Source: a bacterium
GTDB lineage: Bacteria > Planctomycetota > UBA1135 > UBA2386
Length of the DNA: 64,000 nucleotides
Direction of reading: 5' to 3'
NCBI GenBank assembly: GCA_030432695.1
Contig: JAUILN010000018.1
Span: 1 to 64,000 of the forward strand
The position numbers were made by a program, and so were the translations under genes. Under the pieces are notes generated by a model. The model was not told the DNA's origin and did not search any database. It saw only the letters and a program-made list of their open reading frames with translations. Shown here piece by piece: positions 8,038 to 16,714 of the stretch (the stretch's first letter is position 1; each line of letters opens with the position of its first letter).

Positions 8038-8646
8038 ATGTTGCATCCGAAACCCGCACCGCTCGGCGCCGCCGCGAACGGAGACGTGACCTTGACCCAA
8101 CCTGGCAGGCTCGTGGTGATCTCCGGCCCATCCGGGGCTGGCAAGACGTCGGTGTGCCGCGCGCTCAAGGAGGACCCCGCCGTGGAGTTCTCGGTCTCGG
8201 CGACGACCCGGCCGATGCGCGATGGCGAGCAGGATGGCGTCGACTACCGCTTCCTGAGCCACGAGGAGTTCGACGCCGCCGAGGCGCGGGGTGAGTTCCT
8301 CGAGCACGCCACCTACAACGGCAACCGCTACGGCACCCTGAAGGCGCCGGTCGATGCGGCGATCGCGGCGGGGCGGACCTTCGTGCTGGAGATCGAGGTC
8401 CAGGGAACCCGCCAGCTCCGCGACAGCGGCATCGAGGGCTGCTACGTCTTCGTGGTCCCGCCGAGCGTCGAGGATCTGCGCCGTCGCCTGGAGCGCCGTG
8501 GTCAGAACTCGCCGGAGGAGATCGAGGAGCGGCTGCGCATCGCCGAGGCCGAACTCGCGGCGCGCGACCTCTACGACCACATCGTCGTGAACCGCTTCCT
8601 CGACGAGGCGATCGCCGAGGTCCGGTCGATCATCGGGCTGGCCTGA
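8038..8646 (+). CDS. gmk: Guanylate kinase
   Basis: A 202-residue enzyme phosphorylating GMP to GDP with ATP. The P-loop GPSGAGKT is at residues 30-37. The GMP-binding motifs are SVSATTRPMRDGEQDGVDY and FLEHATYNGNRYGT. LEIEVQGTRQLRDS matches the usual LDIDVQGA segment, and the Arg-rich lid is RRLERRGQNSPEEIEERL. The first ~20 residues before the beta strand are longer than usual, so GTG 8086 or TTG 8092 are alternative starts. The rpoZ gene that often lies between gmk and coaBC is absent. The stop is 2 bp before coaC, so the two are probably co-transcribed. Confidence 0.95.
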   Translation: MLHPKPAPLGAAANGDVTLTQPGRLVVISGPSGAGKTSVCRALKEDPAVEFSVSATTRPMRDGEQDGVDYRFLSHEEFDAAEARGEFLEHATYNGNRYGTLKAPVDAAIAAGRTFVLEIEVQGTRQLRDSGIEGCYVFVVPPSVEDLRRRLERRGQNSPEEIEERLRIAEAELAARDLYDHIVVNRFLDEAIAEVRSIIGLA

Positions 8647-8648
8647 CC

Positions 8649-9227
8649 ATGGCCGCGTCGTCCGGATCGGAGCCAAGGCTCCGCGTGGTGCTCGGCGTCG
8701 GCGGCGGCATCGCCGCCTACAAGCTCGCCTTCGTCGCGAGTCGGCTGGTTCAGTCCGGTGCCTCGGTGCGTGCCGCGTTGTCGCGCGACGCCCAGGCGTT
8801 CATCGGCGCCGCGACCTTCGCCGGCCTGACCGGTCAGCCGGCGATCCTGCGCTCCACGCAGATCGATCCCGACGGCCACCCGCCGCACATCACCGCCAGC
8901 CGCGACGCCGACGTGCTGGTGGTCGCACCGGCGACCGCCGATCTGCTGGCGCGGTTGGCGTTCGGCTGTGCGGACGACGCGGTGACGCTGCTGGCCTGCG
9001 CGTGCCGTTGCCGCCGCATCGTTTGCCCGGCGATGAACGATGCGATGTGGGCCGACCCGGGCGTGCAGCGCAACGTCGCGACGCTGCGCGATCTCGGCTG
9101 GGAGGTGCTCGGCCCGGAGACCGGTTGGCTGGCCGAGGGCTACGCGGCGGTGGGGCGGATGGTGGAGGCCGAGGACATCGTCGCGGCGGTGCTCGGTGCC
9201 GCGTCGACCGAGGGACCCGGCGCGTGA
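8649..9227 (+). CDS. coaC: Phosphopantothenoylcysteine decarboxylase domain (stand-alone CoaC)
   Basis: A 192-residue flavoprotein of the HFCD family, which in coenzyme A synthesis decarboxylates phosphopantothenoylcysteine using FMN. The LGVGGGIAAYKLAFVASRLVQ start, the ADVLVVAPATADLLARLAFG segment and the substrate-clamp PAMNDAMW (from about residue 127, Asn130) are all present. The C-terminal CoaB synthetase domain, fused in most bacteria, is missing. CoaB must therefore be encoded elsewhere. It is tightly packed: 2 bp after gmk, and its stop overlaps the next gene's GTG start (GTGA). Confidence 0.88.
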   Translation: MAASSGSEPRLRVVLGVGGGIAAYKLAFVASRLVQSGASVRAALSRDAQAFIGAATFAGLTGQPAILRSTQIDPDGHPPHITASRDADVLVVAPATADLLARLAFGCADDAVTLLACACRCRRIVCPAMNDAMWADPGVQRNVATLRDLGWEVLGPETGWLAEGYAAVGRMVEAEDIVAAVLGAASTEGPGA

Positions 9228-10036
9228 GCGACGCAGCTCCCCAGCGCCTGCGGCTGACCGGTCCCGCCGCGTCGCGTGAGGCGGCGCTCGATCGGCTTCA
9301 CGTGTGGACCGAGGTGCACGCGGTGTTGGAGGACGACGGCGCCGACGTGGTGTCGTGCTCGGGTTCGCTGCCGGATCTCGCCGACCTCGACGGCCTCTGC
9401 TGCGAGGTCCTGCCACCGCCGACCGCGGCCGAACTCGCGGTGACCGGTCTGGAGGACGACCGCGCCTTCGAGGCGGCGCCGGGGGTCTGGGTCCGCCCGC
9501 CGTGGGTCGAACTGCCGGCCGGGGTCGTGCCCGCGGTCGAGCTCGTGGTGCCGCGTGGCGGTGCCTTCGGCAGCGGCGAGCACGGCAGCACCCGCGCGGC
9601 GCTCGGTCTGCTGCACGCGCACTGGCCTGCCGAGCCGCCGGCGCACTTCGTCGACGTCGGCACCGGTTCGGGCATCCTGGCGCTCTACGCGGCGGTGCGC
9701 GGCGCGCGGGGAATCGACGCCTGCGACGTCGAGGAGGCCTCGGTCGTCGCGGCGCGGGAACTCCTGCCGGTCGGATCGCAGGTGGTCCGGGGAACTCCGG
9801 GGCAGCTGCCCGCGGCGCGCGCCGAGGTGGTGGTCGCCAACCTCGACGGCAACCAGCTCCGCGAGGCGCTCGACTCCGTGCGCGCGCTGGCGTGTTCCGG
9901 CGCGCTGCTGGTGGTCTCGGGCATGCGGCCGCACGAGACCGGGGTGGTCGAGGCGCTCGGTGCACCGCTGCAGCGGCTCGAGGTCGAGGGCTACGTCGGG
10001 TTCGCGTTCCGCGTCGTCGGCGTGGCGGGCGCGTAG
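9224..10036 (+). CDS. PrmA-like ribosomal protein L11 methyltransferase family protein
   Basis: A 270-residue class I SAM-dependent methyltransferase. The N-terminal ~90 residues are a small alpha/beta domain like the substrate-binding domain of PrmA. The linker GGAFGSGEHGSTRAAL corresponds to the PrmA hallmark AFGTGxHxTT. SAM motif I is FVDVGTGSGILAL (Asp144 region), and the catalytic-strand motif VVANLDGNQL replaces the usual ANIL. PrmA trimethylates ribosomal protein L11. The Asn-Ile-Leu to Asn-Leu-Asp change makes the exact target less sure. The start GTG 9224 overlaps the coaC stop (GTGA), implying translational coupling. The 3' end overlaps the convergent rsmJ by 46 bp. Confidence 0.8.
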   Translation: MSDAAPQRLRLTGPAASREAALDRLHVWTEVHAVLEDDGADVVSCSGSLPDLADLDGLCCEVLPPPTAAELAVTGLEDDRAFEAAPGVWVRPPWVELPAGVVPAVELVVPRGGAFGSGEHGSTRAALGLLHAHWPAEPPAHFVDVGTGSGILALYAAVRGARGIDACDVEEASVVAARELLPVGSQVVRGTPGQLPAARAEVVVANLDGNQLREALDSVRALACSGALLVVSGMRPHETGVVEALGAPLQRLEVEGYVGFAFRVVGVAGA

Positions 10037-10779
10037 ACGTCGAAGCGGACCCGCGGACCCTCGAGGCAGGCGACCGCCCCCGGCGCGACCGGTTTGACCC
10101 GCGGTGGCCGCTTGACGACCACGCGGCGGCGCGCGCAGCTCCGCGCCAGCTCCAGCAGCTCGACGATCTCGCCGGCGTCTCCCGGTCCCAGCCAGGCGCG
10201 AAACAGCTGCAGGTCCTGCTTGGGAAGCGCCCGCTTGCCGCGCTCGGGGAACATCGGGTCGAGGAGGATCACGTCGGGGGCGGGGGTGAGCTCCGCCAGC
10301 AGCGCCAGGGCGTCGCCGCGCCGCAGATTCGCGCGGGCCGCGAACTCCGGTGCGGCGGCCTGGGCGCGGAGCAGCGCATCCTCGAGCAGGTCGGCCAGCA
10401 CCGGGTCGCGCTCGATGAGCGTCACGGTGGCGCCGAGGGCGACCAGGGTCGCGGCATCGCGGCCGAGGCCGGCGGTCGCGTCGACCACGGTGCGCACGTC
10501 GCGGTCGAGACCGACCGCCCGGGCCAGCAACGGCAGTCCGCCGCCGACCCGCACAGCGCCGCGTCGGTCGCCGGCGGCGAGCAGGTCGGAGACCACGGTC
10601 AGGGTGCCGTCACCCGACTCGCGCGGGCAGCGGAAGCCGAGCCCGTTCGCGGTTGCGAGGTAACTGCCGGCAGGGTCTCCAGGCGGTTCGGCGATCTGCA
10701 GGTCGAGCCGCGCCGCGAGGCGGCTGGTCGCGTCCGGGCCGGCGCCGGCGTCGATCAGGGTCAGGGGCGCGGCTCGCAT
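9991..10779 (-). CDS. rsmJ: 16S rRNA m2G1516 methyltransferase RsmJ-like
   Basis: A 262-residue class I methyltransferase. The signature strings VVDATAGLGRDAATLVALGATVTLIERDP (read in parts), VILLDPMFPERGKRALPKQDLQLFR and RRVVVKRPPRVKP match RsmJ closely; the DPMFP motif is the N2-guanine methylation site. It methylates G1516 of 16S rRNA in E. coli. The N-terminus in PLTLIDAGAG also aligns with the family, so I chose ATG 10779 over ATG 10824, which would add 15 atypical residues. The 3' end overlaps the end of the convergent prmA-like gene by 46 bp. Confidence 0.88.
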   Translation of the reverse strand: MRAAPLTLIDAGAGPDATSRLAARLDLQIAEPPGDPAGSYLATANGLGFRCPRESGDGTLTVVSDLLAAGDRRGAVRVGGGLPLLARAVGLDRDVRTVVDATAGLGRDAATLVALGATVTLIERDPVLADLLEDALLRAQAAAPEFAARANLRRGDALALLAELTPAPDVILLDPMFPERGKRALPKQDLQLFRAWLGPGDAGEIVELLELARSCARRRVVVKRPPRVKPVAPGAVACLEGPRVRFDVYAPATPTTRNANPT

Positions 10780-11188
10780 CGGGTCGGGCGAACAGGCTAC
10801 CGCGGCGCCGAGCGCGGCGCCCAAGGAGGACCGCCGAGCTGATCATGCGGCCCGCCAGTTCATCGGCCCATTGTCGGTTAGGCGGCAACTGTCCACTTTC
10901 GAGCGACCGGGGGTGTTCCGTGGACAAAAATCCCCGCACCGGGACCATCGACCGGTCTGGGCCTCTTGGTCCGGTGGCATCGGATCCAAGCATTTCTGGC
11001 GACCGTGTGCGCTGCTTCGCCCTCCGGCACTTCACCATGCGGAAGTGCGTGCGCCGGATCCGGTGGATTTGACGGTTCCTCTGGCTGGGATACGTTCCTA
11101 CGAAGCCCCCCGGCTTCCCTCCCGGACGGTTCCCCGCCGTCCCAAACCCGCTTCCTCTCCTCTCTTGCCTTCCTCTGGATTCCCACCG
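10780..11188. other. Intergenic region, probable divergent promoters and long leader
   Basis: About 410 bp between the divergent rsmJ and XRE genes. It is slightly less GC-rich than the flanking genes. The stretch nearest the XRE gene (about 11110-11188) is pyrimidine-rich (C/T tracts) and looks like a long untranslated leader. No conserved RNA motif or credible small gene was recognised. Confidence 0.45.
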
Positions 11189-11770
11189 ATGCGCCGACTG
11201 CACCTGAAGCTGTTCTACCTGCGGACGCGGTACAAGCGAGAACCCCAGGGAGTGACCGCTCGGACGCTGGGCGTGCGCCCTGCCACGATGTCGCACCTCG
11301 AGCAGGGGCGCTCGATGCCGACCCTGCCGATGCTGTTTGCTCTCTGCCGTCACTACGACGTCACCCCGACCTACCTGTTGGACGACGACCGTCCGATCGA
11401 GCCGCAGCCGCGCGACCGCTGGACCGAGCGTGAGGCGGTGATCTGCCGCGGCGACTGGCTCGAGGTGCCCGAGGGCGCGGCGATCAAGACCGCCGATGGC
11501 GTCTGGCTCTGCCCGGTGATGGGCGGGGCGCGTTTCTACGACTCCACCGCGCAGGCCCAGCGGATGCTCTGCCGCAGCAAGGACGAGGCGATCGAGCTGG
11601 AGCAGTCGCTCCGTAACGCCGAGAAGGGCCGCGACGACTCGCTCGACGAGCTGCTGCGCAAGGAGCTGCTGGCGCAGCGCAAGCCGCGCACCAAGAAGAA
11701 GGCCTCCAGCGAGGTCGCAGCCAACGGCAAGGCCGAGGGCGGCTCCGAGTTCGCTGCCGAGGGCATGTGA
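11189..11770 (+). CDS. XRE-family transcriptional regulator with C-terminal extension
   Basis: A 193-residue protein with an N-terminal helix-turn-helix at about 5-65: LRTRYKREPQGVTARTLGVR is the first helix pair, ATMSHLEQGRSMPTLPMLFA the recognition helix and its Pro-bounded follow-on, and HYDVTPTYLLDDD the typical end of a Cro/CI domain. The next ~60 residues (GDWLEVPEGAAIKTADGVWL) may be a small beta domain. The tail is a basic/acidic helix with RKPRTKKKASS and is likely disordered. ATG 11189 is the first start that leaves the HTH intact. A strong hairpin follows the stop at 11784-11821. Target genes are unknown; the downstream glycosyltransferase may be one. Confidence 0.75.
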   Translation: MRRLHLKLFYLRTRYKREPQGVTARTLGVRPATMSHLEQGRSMPTLPMLFALCRHYDVTPTYLLDDDRPIEPQPRDRWTEREAVICRGDWLEVPEGAAIKTADGVWLCPVMGGARFYDSTAQAQRMLCRSKDEAIELEQSLRNAEKGRDDSLDELLRKELLAQRKPRTKKKASSEVAANGKAEGGSEFAAEGM

Positions 11771-11783
11771 CGCGCTGCTTGCG

Positions 11784-11821
11784 CGTGGTCCGGCCGACCC
11801 GTTGAGTGGGGCCGGACCACG
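11784..11821 (+). terminator. Perfect 12-bp hairpin after the XRE gene
   Basis: CGTGGTCCGGCC (11784-11795) and GGCCGGACCACG (11810-11821) are exact reverse complements around a 14-nt loop, 14 bp after the regulator stop. There is no T-tract, so this may be a terminator of the GC-rich type. The annotated start codon of the next gene (11806) lies in the loop, so folding may also limit its translation. Confidence 0.5.
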
Positions 11822-12981
11822 TCCTGCTGCCGAGGCCGACCCTGCCCCCTACTTCCGCTCCAGCTCCGCACGTTGCCCTCGGCATCCTGTCGGGTGTCAC
11901 CGGTGGACCGGCGACCTACGGGATCCGCCTGGCCGGGGCCTTGGCGAAGTTGCCCGACGCGCTGCGTTTCACCGTGGTGACCGACGTGGCGAGGGCCTTC
12001 GAAGGGCTCGGCTGCGACGTCGTCGAGGTGCCGATGCGCGGCGGCCTCGACCGCCTGCGCTGGCAGCACCTGGCCTTGCCCCGCGCGCTGCGCCGCCTCG
12101 GCTGCACCCTCTACCACGACACCAAGAACGCGCTGCCGCTCGGCTGCCGCGTGCCGTCGGTGGTGACCGTGCACGACCTCGCCTACCACCGGACGCCCGA
12201 GACCTTCGGCTGGGCGTCGCGGCTGTTCCTGAAGCGGGCGACCGCGCACGCGGTGCGCAACGCGCGGTTGGTGGTGGTGCCCTCGCGCGCGACCGCGGTC
12301 GACGTGGAGGACATCCATCCGGAGACCCGCGGTCGGGTCCGCGTGGTGCCACATGGCATCGACCCCTTGCCGGCCGCCGACGCGGCCCGGTGCGCCGAGG
12401 TCCGCCAGCGCCTGGGCCTGCCGGAGCGCTACGTCTTGCACGTCGGCACCGTCCAGAGCCGCAAGAACGTCGACATGCTGGTCCGCGCGCTGCGCCGCCT
12501 GCGCCGTGAGCGGGGCGTGCCGCACCGCCTGGTCGTCGCCGGCCGTCGCGGCTGGCAGTCCGACGCGGCCTTCGCCGAGATCGACGCGGACGACACCGCG
12601 CTGTACCTCGGCGAGGTCGCGGGCGCCGACCTGCCGGCGCTGTATCGCAGCGCCGAGGTCTTCGCCTCGCCGTCCGCCTACGAGGGCTTCGGCCTCGCCG
12701 TCGCCGACGCGCTGTCGGCCGGCGTCGCGACGGTGGTCGCGCCCGCCGGATCCTTGCCGGAGGTGGTGGGGGACGCGGCGGTGGTGATGGCGCGGCTCGA
12801 CGAAGACGCGTTGGTCGACGCGCTGGCGCCGCTGCTGCTCGACGATGCGGAGCGCGCGGCGCTGGCCGGTCGCGGGCCTGGGCGGGCCGCGGAGTTCACG
12901 TGGGAGCGGGCGGCGCGGGCGACGGCGGCGGTGTGGAGCGAGGTGAGAGGCGGCGGCGAGAATCCTCGGCGACCGGCGTGA
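11806..12981 (+). CDS. Glycosyltransferase, family 4-like (GT-B fold)
   Basis: A 391-residue protein. The N-terminal Rossmann half has GGPATYGIRLAGAL (nucleotide/acceptor Gly loop) and VVTVHDLAYHRTPE, a motif of GT4 mannosyl/glucosyltransferases acting on lipid-linked or polysaccharide acceptors. The C-terminal half has YVLHVGTVQSRKNVDMLVRA, then LYRSAEVFASPSAYEGFGLAVADALSAGVATV containing the E-x7-E donor-phosphate motif (SAYEGFGLAVADAL). The start GTG 11806 lies in the loop of a hairpin and no better in-frame ATG/GTG exists before the first strand, so the start is weak. It precedes, convergently, a capsule-export-like gene. Together they suggest surface-glycan synthesis, though no full cluster is present. 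Confidence 0.85.
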   Translation: MGPDHVLLPRPTLPPTSAPAPHVALGILSGVTGGPATYGIRLAGALAKLPDALRFTVVTDVARAFEGLGCDVVEVPMRGGLDRLRWQHLALPRALRRLGCTLYHDTKNALPLGCRVPSVVTVHDLAYHRTPETFGWASRLFLKRATAHAVRNARLVVVPSRATAVDVEDIHPETRGRVRVVPHGIDPLPAADAARCAEVRQRLGLPERYVLHVGTVQSRKNVDMLVRALRRLRRERGVPHRLVVAGRRGWQSDAAFAEIDADDTALYLGEVAGADLPALYRSAEVFASPSAYEGFGLAVADALSAGVATVVAPAGSLPEVVGDAAVVMARLDEDALVDALAPLLLDDAERAALAGRGPGRAAEFTWERAARATAAVWSEVRGGGENPRRPA

Positions 12982-12999
12982 CGCCCCCGACTGGTCCGC

Positions 13000-14382
13000 T
13001 CAAGCCCCCGGCGCCCAAGCCGGTCCCGGCCGATACCGTCCCAGCTCCGGCTTCGGCCTGGTCCGCTGCAGCTGCTGCTCCAAGCCCTCGAGGATCCCGC
13101 GCACTCCATTCGGATCCGGTCGATCGGGATCGCACCACACGTGGTCGTCGCGCAGGAGCCGCGTCGCGACCCGCGCGCGCAGCGTGCCGGTGTCCGGGCC
13201 GGGCAGCTCCGCGAGGTGTTCCGGCAGTGCTGCCAGTTCGATCCGCTGCGCGGCGCCGGGCACACCCCAGGGCGTGATGCCGAGGTGCAGTGTGGGAGTG
13301 CCGGCCAGCACGCCGAGCAGACCCATCGGGTGGTTCACCGTCCACAGCAGGCTGGCGGTGGTGGCGACCAGCGCGGCCGAGGCGGGGCCGACCACGTGGA
13401 CCGGCGGGCCTTGCTGGCCGGTCCGGTCTTCGAGTGCGCGTGCGGTCCGCGTGTCGGGTGCGACCACGACGATCGGGGTCGTGGGATCGCCGACCGTGCA
13501 CAGCGCGCGGCGCATCGCGCCGACCAGGTCGGGTGGCTCGCGGAGCGCGTCGTCACCGAGATCCAGTCGGATCCGGGGATCGCGAGGGTCCTGCAGCAGC
13601 ACGCCGACATAGCTGCCTTCGACCGGCAGGCGCGTGGCGGTTGGTTCGAGACCGTCGTCGCTCGCGGCCAGGCGGTTCCACGCGGCGAGGCGCTCGAGCC
13701 CGCGCAGCGGTGTGCCGTCGAGACACGCGGCGAACAGCGCCGAGAGCTGGTCGAAGAGATCCGGCGGCCAGGGTGCGGTGCGCGCGCGGTCGGTGCGTGG
13801 CGGCAGTCCGCCGAGGCTCGCGGCGAGCACGCTGTCGAGCAGCTCGCGGTCGGCGCGCTGGCTCCGGTAGAACCCGGCGGTCCGGCGGACCACCGAGCTG
13901 TCGCCGTCGATGCCGTCCGTATCGCGCTGGATCGTGCCGGGCAGGAGACCGGTGCCGAGGTGGACCAGCTCGCAGCCGAACTCGCGTGCCACCCAGTGCG
14001 CCATCCGGCCGAAGCCGTCGCGGGCGTCGATGAGCACCACCAGGTCGGGCAGGTCGATCTCGAAGCTGCGCATCAGCCCGCCCATCTCCCGGGCCAGCCG
14101 GCGGCGGCTTCGCGCCAGCAGGCTCTGCGCGCCGGCTGGCGAGCGGCCGTGGAGGCGGGCTTCGCGCGCTGCCAGACCGGGCAGCGGCGAGCGGGGCAGG
14201 TTGGCCGCGCGGTCGCGCGACAGCTCCTGCACGCGCAGGCCGTGCGCCTCGTAGCAGCGGCGGGTCACCGGGTCGCGGACCAGGGTCGTCACATGGTGGC
14301 CGCGTCGGCGCAGACCGCGGGCCAGGGCGTCGTGCAGCGCCAGGCGCGGAATGGTCGGTGTGGCCAGCAGGACGTGCCCCAT
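13000..14382 (-). CDS. Capsule polysaccharide export/synthesis-like protein
   Basis: A 460-residue cytosolic protein, GT-B-like. It opens with a Rossmann strand MGHVLLATPTIPRLALHDAL and GHHVTTLVRDPVTRRCYEAH. The C-terminal half has SYVGVLLQDPRDPRIRLD, TPIVVVAPDTRTARAL and SLLWTVNHPMGLLGVLAGTP, followed by LHLGITPWG. This order resembles Capsule_synth (KpsC/KpsS/LipB-type) Kdo transferases, in which an invariant Ser/Thr-x-Gly-Glu/Leu-Leu-Gly-x-Pro segment binds nucleotide sugar, but the match is loose. I give it as a likely family, not a function. ATG 14382 is chosen over an upstream ATG (14421) because the Rossmann strand begins there. It is convergent with the glycosyltransferase, 18 bp apart. 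Confidence 0.45.
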   Translation of the reverse strand: MGHVLLATPTIPRLALHDALARGLRRRGHHVTTLVRDPVTRRCYEAHGLRVQELSRDRAANLPRSPLPGLAAREARLHGRSPAGAQSLLARSRRRLAREMGGLMRSFEIDLPDLVVLIDARDGFGRMAHWVAREFGCELVHLGTGLLPGTIQRDTDGIDGDSSVVRRTAGFYRSQRADRELLDSVLAASLGGLPPRTDRARTAPWPPDLFDQLSALFAACLDGTPLRGLERLAAWNRLAASDDGLEPTATRLPVEGSYVGVLLQDPRDPRIRLDLGDDALREPPDLVGAMRRALCTVGDPTTPIVVVAPDTRTARALEDRTGQQGPPVHVVGPASAALVATTASLLWTVNHPMGLLGVLAGTPTLHLGITPWGVPGAAQRIELAALPEHLAELPGPDTGTLRARVATRLLRDDHVWCDPDRPDPNGVRGILEGLEQQLQRTRPKPELGRYRPGPAWAPGA

Positions 14383-14478
14383 CGCATCGTCCCTATCGGC
14401 AGCACGCCCTCGCCCGGTCAATCGCGGTGACCCAAGCCGCGACGCGATTCCGTCGCGAGGCTCTGCACTGCGCCTCTC

Positions 14479-15594
14479 TCAGCCGTCGGACGGGGCGTTC
14501 GCGTCATCGTCCAACGACGCGGGCACGAAGCGCAGTCGGTCGATGGTGCCGCCCGCGCCGACCGCCCAGCCCTCGAGCGCGCCACGGGCGAAGGCGATCG
14601 CCTGGCACGGACGGTCGTCGAAGCGGCGCCAGGTCCGGCCGTCGTCGATCGACACGTCGGAGCCGTTGCGACCCACGGCGAAGAACACCCCGGCCTGGGC
14701 ACAGAAGGCCACGCCGGAGCGGTAGCCGCTCGGGCCCATGCCCTCCTCCGGCGGGTGCCAGCTCGCGCCAGCGTCGTCGGTCCACGCCGCGCAGCCGGTG
14801 GTGTCGTCGGGGGCCTCGTAGTCGCCGCCCACCGCCACGCCGGCGTCGGCATCGCGGAACGCCAGCGAGAAGATCCCCTTCGACGGCGCGCCGGCCTGCA
14901 GGGGGGTGGTAGCGGGCGTCCAGTCGCGGCCGCCGGCGGGGGTGTGGAGCACGCGGGCCTCCGGGCCGCCGCCGGTGGCGAGGAAGACGTGGCCCTCGAG
15001 CGCCGCCACGCAGGTGCCGCTGGCGGCGAAGCCGGCCTCGCCCGGCAGGGGCTCGGTGAGGTTGCGGACCCGTGACCACGAGCGGCCGCCGTTCGAGGTC
15101 GCGAAGGCCAGGAAGCTCCGCGGGTCGGTGCCTACCGGGTCGCCCCAGACGAAGCCGCGCTCGGGATCGAGGAAGGCCATCGCGTCGAGGAAGGCGCCCT
15201 CGGTGGCGTCGTCGAGGACCAGCTCCCAGTGCGCGCCGCCGTCCGCGGTGTGCCAGATCCGTGCGGGGGCGTCGACCGCGAGCACCAGCGCGCGCTCGGC
15301 GTCGAAGGCCTCCACGTCGCGCAGGTCGCGCTCCTCGGCGCCCGGCGGCGTGGGGATCCGCTCCCAGGTGGCGCCACCGTCGAGGGTACGTAGCACGGTG
15401 CCGCCGCTGCCGCTGGCCCAGGCGATCTGGCCGTCCACCGCCGACAGGCCGCGGAGGCTTGCGGAGACTCCCGAAACCTGGGGCTCACGGAGCAGGCGCA
15501 GGCCCTCGGGGGAAGGGCCGGTCGCGCAGCCCTGCAGTCCCAGTACGGCGAGCGGGGCGAGGGTCAGGGTGCGGCGGAACGCGGTCGGTGCCAT
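14479..15594 (-). CDS. Lipoprotein with BNR/Ycf48-like beta-propeller
   Basis: A 371-residue predicted lipoprotein: signal MAPTAFRRTLTLAPLAVLGLQGC gives a lipobox LQGC near residue 23. The body has repeated BNR/sortilin-type blades with the Asp-box-like pattern S/T-x-D-x-G-x-T-W: RTLDGGATWERI, HTADGGAHWELV, ATSNGGRSWSRV, HTPAGGRDWTPA, TDDAGASWHPP and SIDDGRTWRRF. This is like Ycf48/HCF136 and the oxidoreductase-like family often annotated as sialidase-related. Such proteins bind partners rather than hydrolyse sugar unless catalytic residues are present, which I do not see. ATG 15594 gives the lipobox; an upstream ATG exists (15816) but adds 74 low-complexity residues. It is divergent from the pilin genes. 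Confidence 0.75.
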   Translation of the reverse strand: MAPTAFRRTLTLAPLAVLGLQGCATGPSPEGLRLLREPQVSGVSASLRGLSAVDGQIAWASGSGGTVLRTLDGGATWERIPTPPGAEERDLRDVEAFDAERALVLAVDAPARIWHTADGGAHWELVLDDATEGAFLDAMAFLDPERGFVWGDPVGTDPRSFLAFATSNGGRSWSRVRNLTEPLPGEAGFAASGTCVAALEGHVFLATGGGPEARVLHTPAGGRDWTPATTPLQAGAPSKGIFSLAFRDADAGVAVGGDYEAPDDTTGCAAWTDDAGASWHPPEEGMGPSGYRSGVAFCAQAGVFFAVGRNGSDVSIDDGRTWRRFDDRPCQAIAFARGALEGWAVGAGGTIDRLRFVPASLDDDANAPSDG

Positions 15595-15830
15595 CGCCGG
15601 AGGATCGCGCGGGCCATGCCCGAAGTCCAACCCGGGTCGTAGTGGAAGCGCCTGGCTCGGCGACCGTCGTCGTCCGTCGCCAAGCCTGGGGCGATTCCCT
15701 GCGGTGATTCCCCGGGCGCGGGATGCGTGGAGTCCTCGTTGCGGGCGGGGCGCGCGGCGTGCCGGTCCGGGTTCGGGACGAGCCGCTTCAGATCCGTCGC
15801 CTGCTGACCGAACCACGACCGGGGTCCACC

Positions 15831-16511
15831 ATGCACCAGACAGCGCGCGGCCAGCAAGGGTTCACACTCATCGAGCTGATGATCGTCGTGGCGATCATCG
15901 CGATCGTCGCCAGCATGGCGGTGCCGAACCTGATGGCCAGCAATGCGGCGGCCAACGAGAGCGCCACGATCTCGACGCTGCGGACCATCTCGTCGGCACA
16001 GTTCCGCTTCAAGGCGATGACCCTGGTCGATCGCAGCGGTTCGGGCTCCTACGAGTATGGCGGTCTGCGTGAACTCTCCGGCCTCGATCCGGTGCGCGAC
16101 ACCGGCGAGCTGCTCCGGCCCGCGCTGCTGTCGCCGTCGTTCGGGGAGCTGGACGCCAATGGCTGGGTGCTGCGTCAGGGCTACCACTATGCGATGTATC
16201 TGCCGGATGCCTCCGGCCTCGGCATCGTCGCGACGGACGCCAACATGGCGTCGGTCGATCCGACCATGGCGGAGATCGCCTACACGCTGGTGGCCTGGCC
16301 GGCCTCGCACGGTCACAGCGGCCGCGCGACCTTCTTCGTCAACCAGCAGGGCGAGATCCTGAAGAGCACCATGGCGCGCTACTCGGGCAGCACCTCGGTG
16401 CCGCCCGCCGGCTGCGCGATGCTCGGCGTCCCGGCAGCGGCGATCGTCGGTGGCACGATCGCCTGCGGAGTGACCGGCGCCGACGGCAACGTCTGGCTGC
16501 CAGCCAAGTGA
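15831..16511 (+). CDS. Type IV pilin-like (prepilin) protein, copy 1
   Basis: A 226-residue protein with a class III signal: short basic leader MHQTARGQQG, then FTLIELMIVVAIIAIVASMAVPNLM, the prepilin peptidase site G-F and Glu5 of the mature N-terminal helix. PilD-type peptidase would cleave after Gly10. The C-terminal region has a WP-rich globular fold (QGYHYAMYLPD, YTLVAWPAS, ATFFVNQQGEI). It is about 55-60% similar, residue for residue and identical in length, to the next gene. This suggests a tandem duplication and two pseudopilins or pilins. The prepilin peptidase and secretion ATPase are not in the window. Confidence 0.88.
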   Translation: MHQTARGQQGFTLIELMIVVAIIAIVASMAVPNLMASNAAANESATISTLRTISSAQFRFKAMTLVDRSGSGSYEYGGLRELSGLDPVRDTGELLRPALLSPSFGELDANGWVLRQGYHYAMYLPDASGLGIVATDANMASVDPTMAEIAYTLVAWPASHGHSGRATFFVNQQGEILKSTMARYSGSTSVPPAGCAMLGVPAAAIVGGTIACGVTGADGNVWLPAK

Positions 16512-16675
16512 GCAGGTGAGTGGTCGTCGGCGCGAGCCGGCTGACCCTCGATGCGTCGGCGCGGCGTGCGGAAGGGATCCCGCACCTCGCAGCGATCCGC
16601 GCGCACGCGCTGCGCGGTCGCCAATTCTCCTCGCAGCCGCCGCGCTGCATCCCGATCTGGAACCGATCGCTTCAG

Positions 16676-16695
16676 TCGGACATGTGACTGTCCGA
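16676..16695. promoter_or_regulatory. Small perfect inverted repeat before the second pilin
   Basis: TCGGACA (16676-16682) and TGTCCGA (16689-16695) pair around TGTGAC, 19 bp before the ATG of the second pilin gene. It could be an operator or a leader hairpin. No partner site was seen upstream of the first pilin, so the call is weak. Confidence 0.35.
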
Positions 16696-16714
16696 TTCCT
16701 CGACAGGGTGACAC

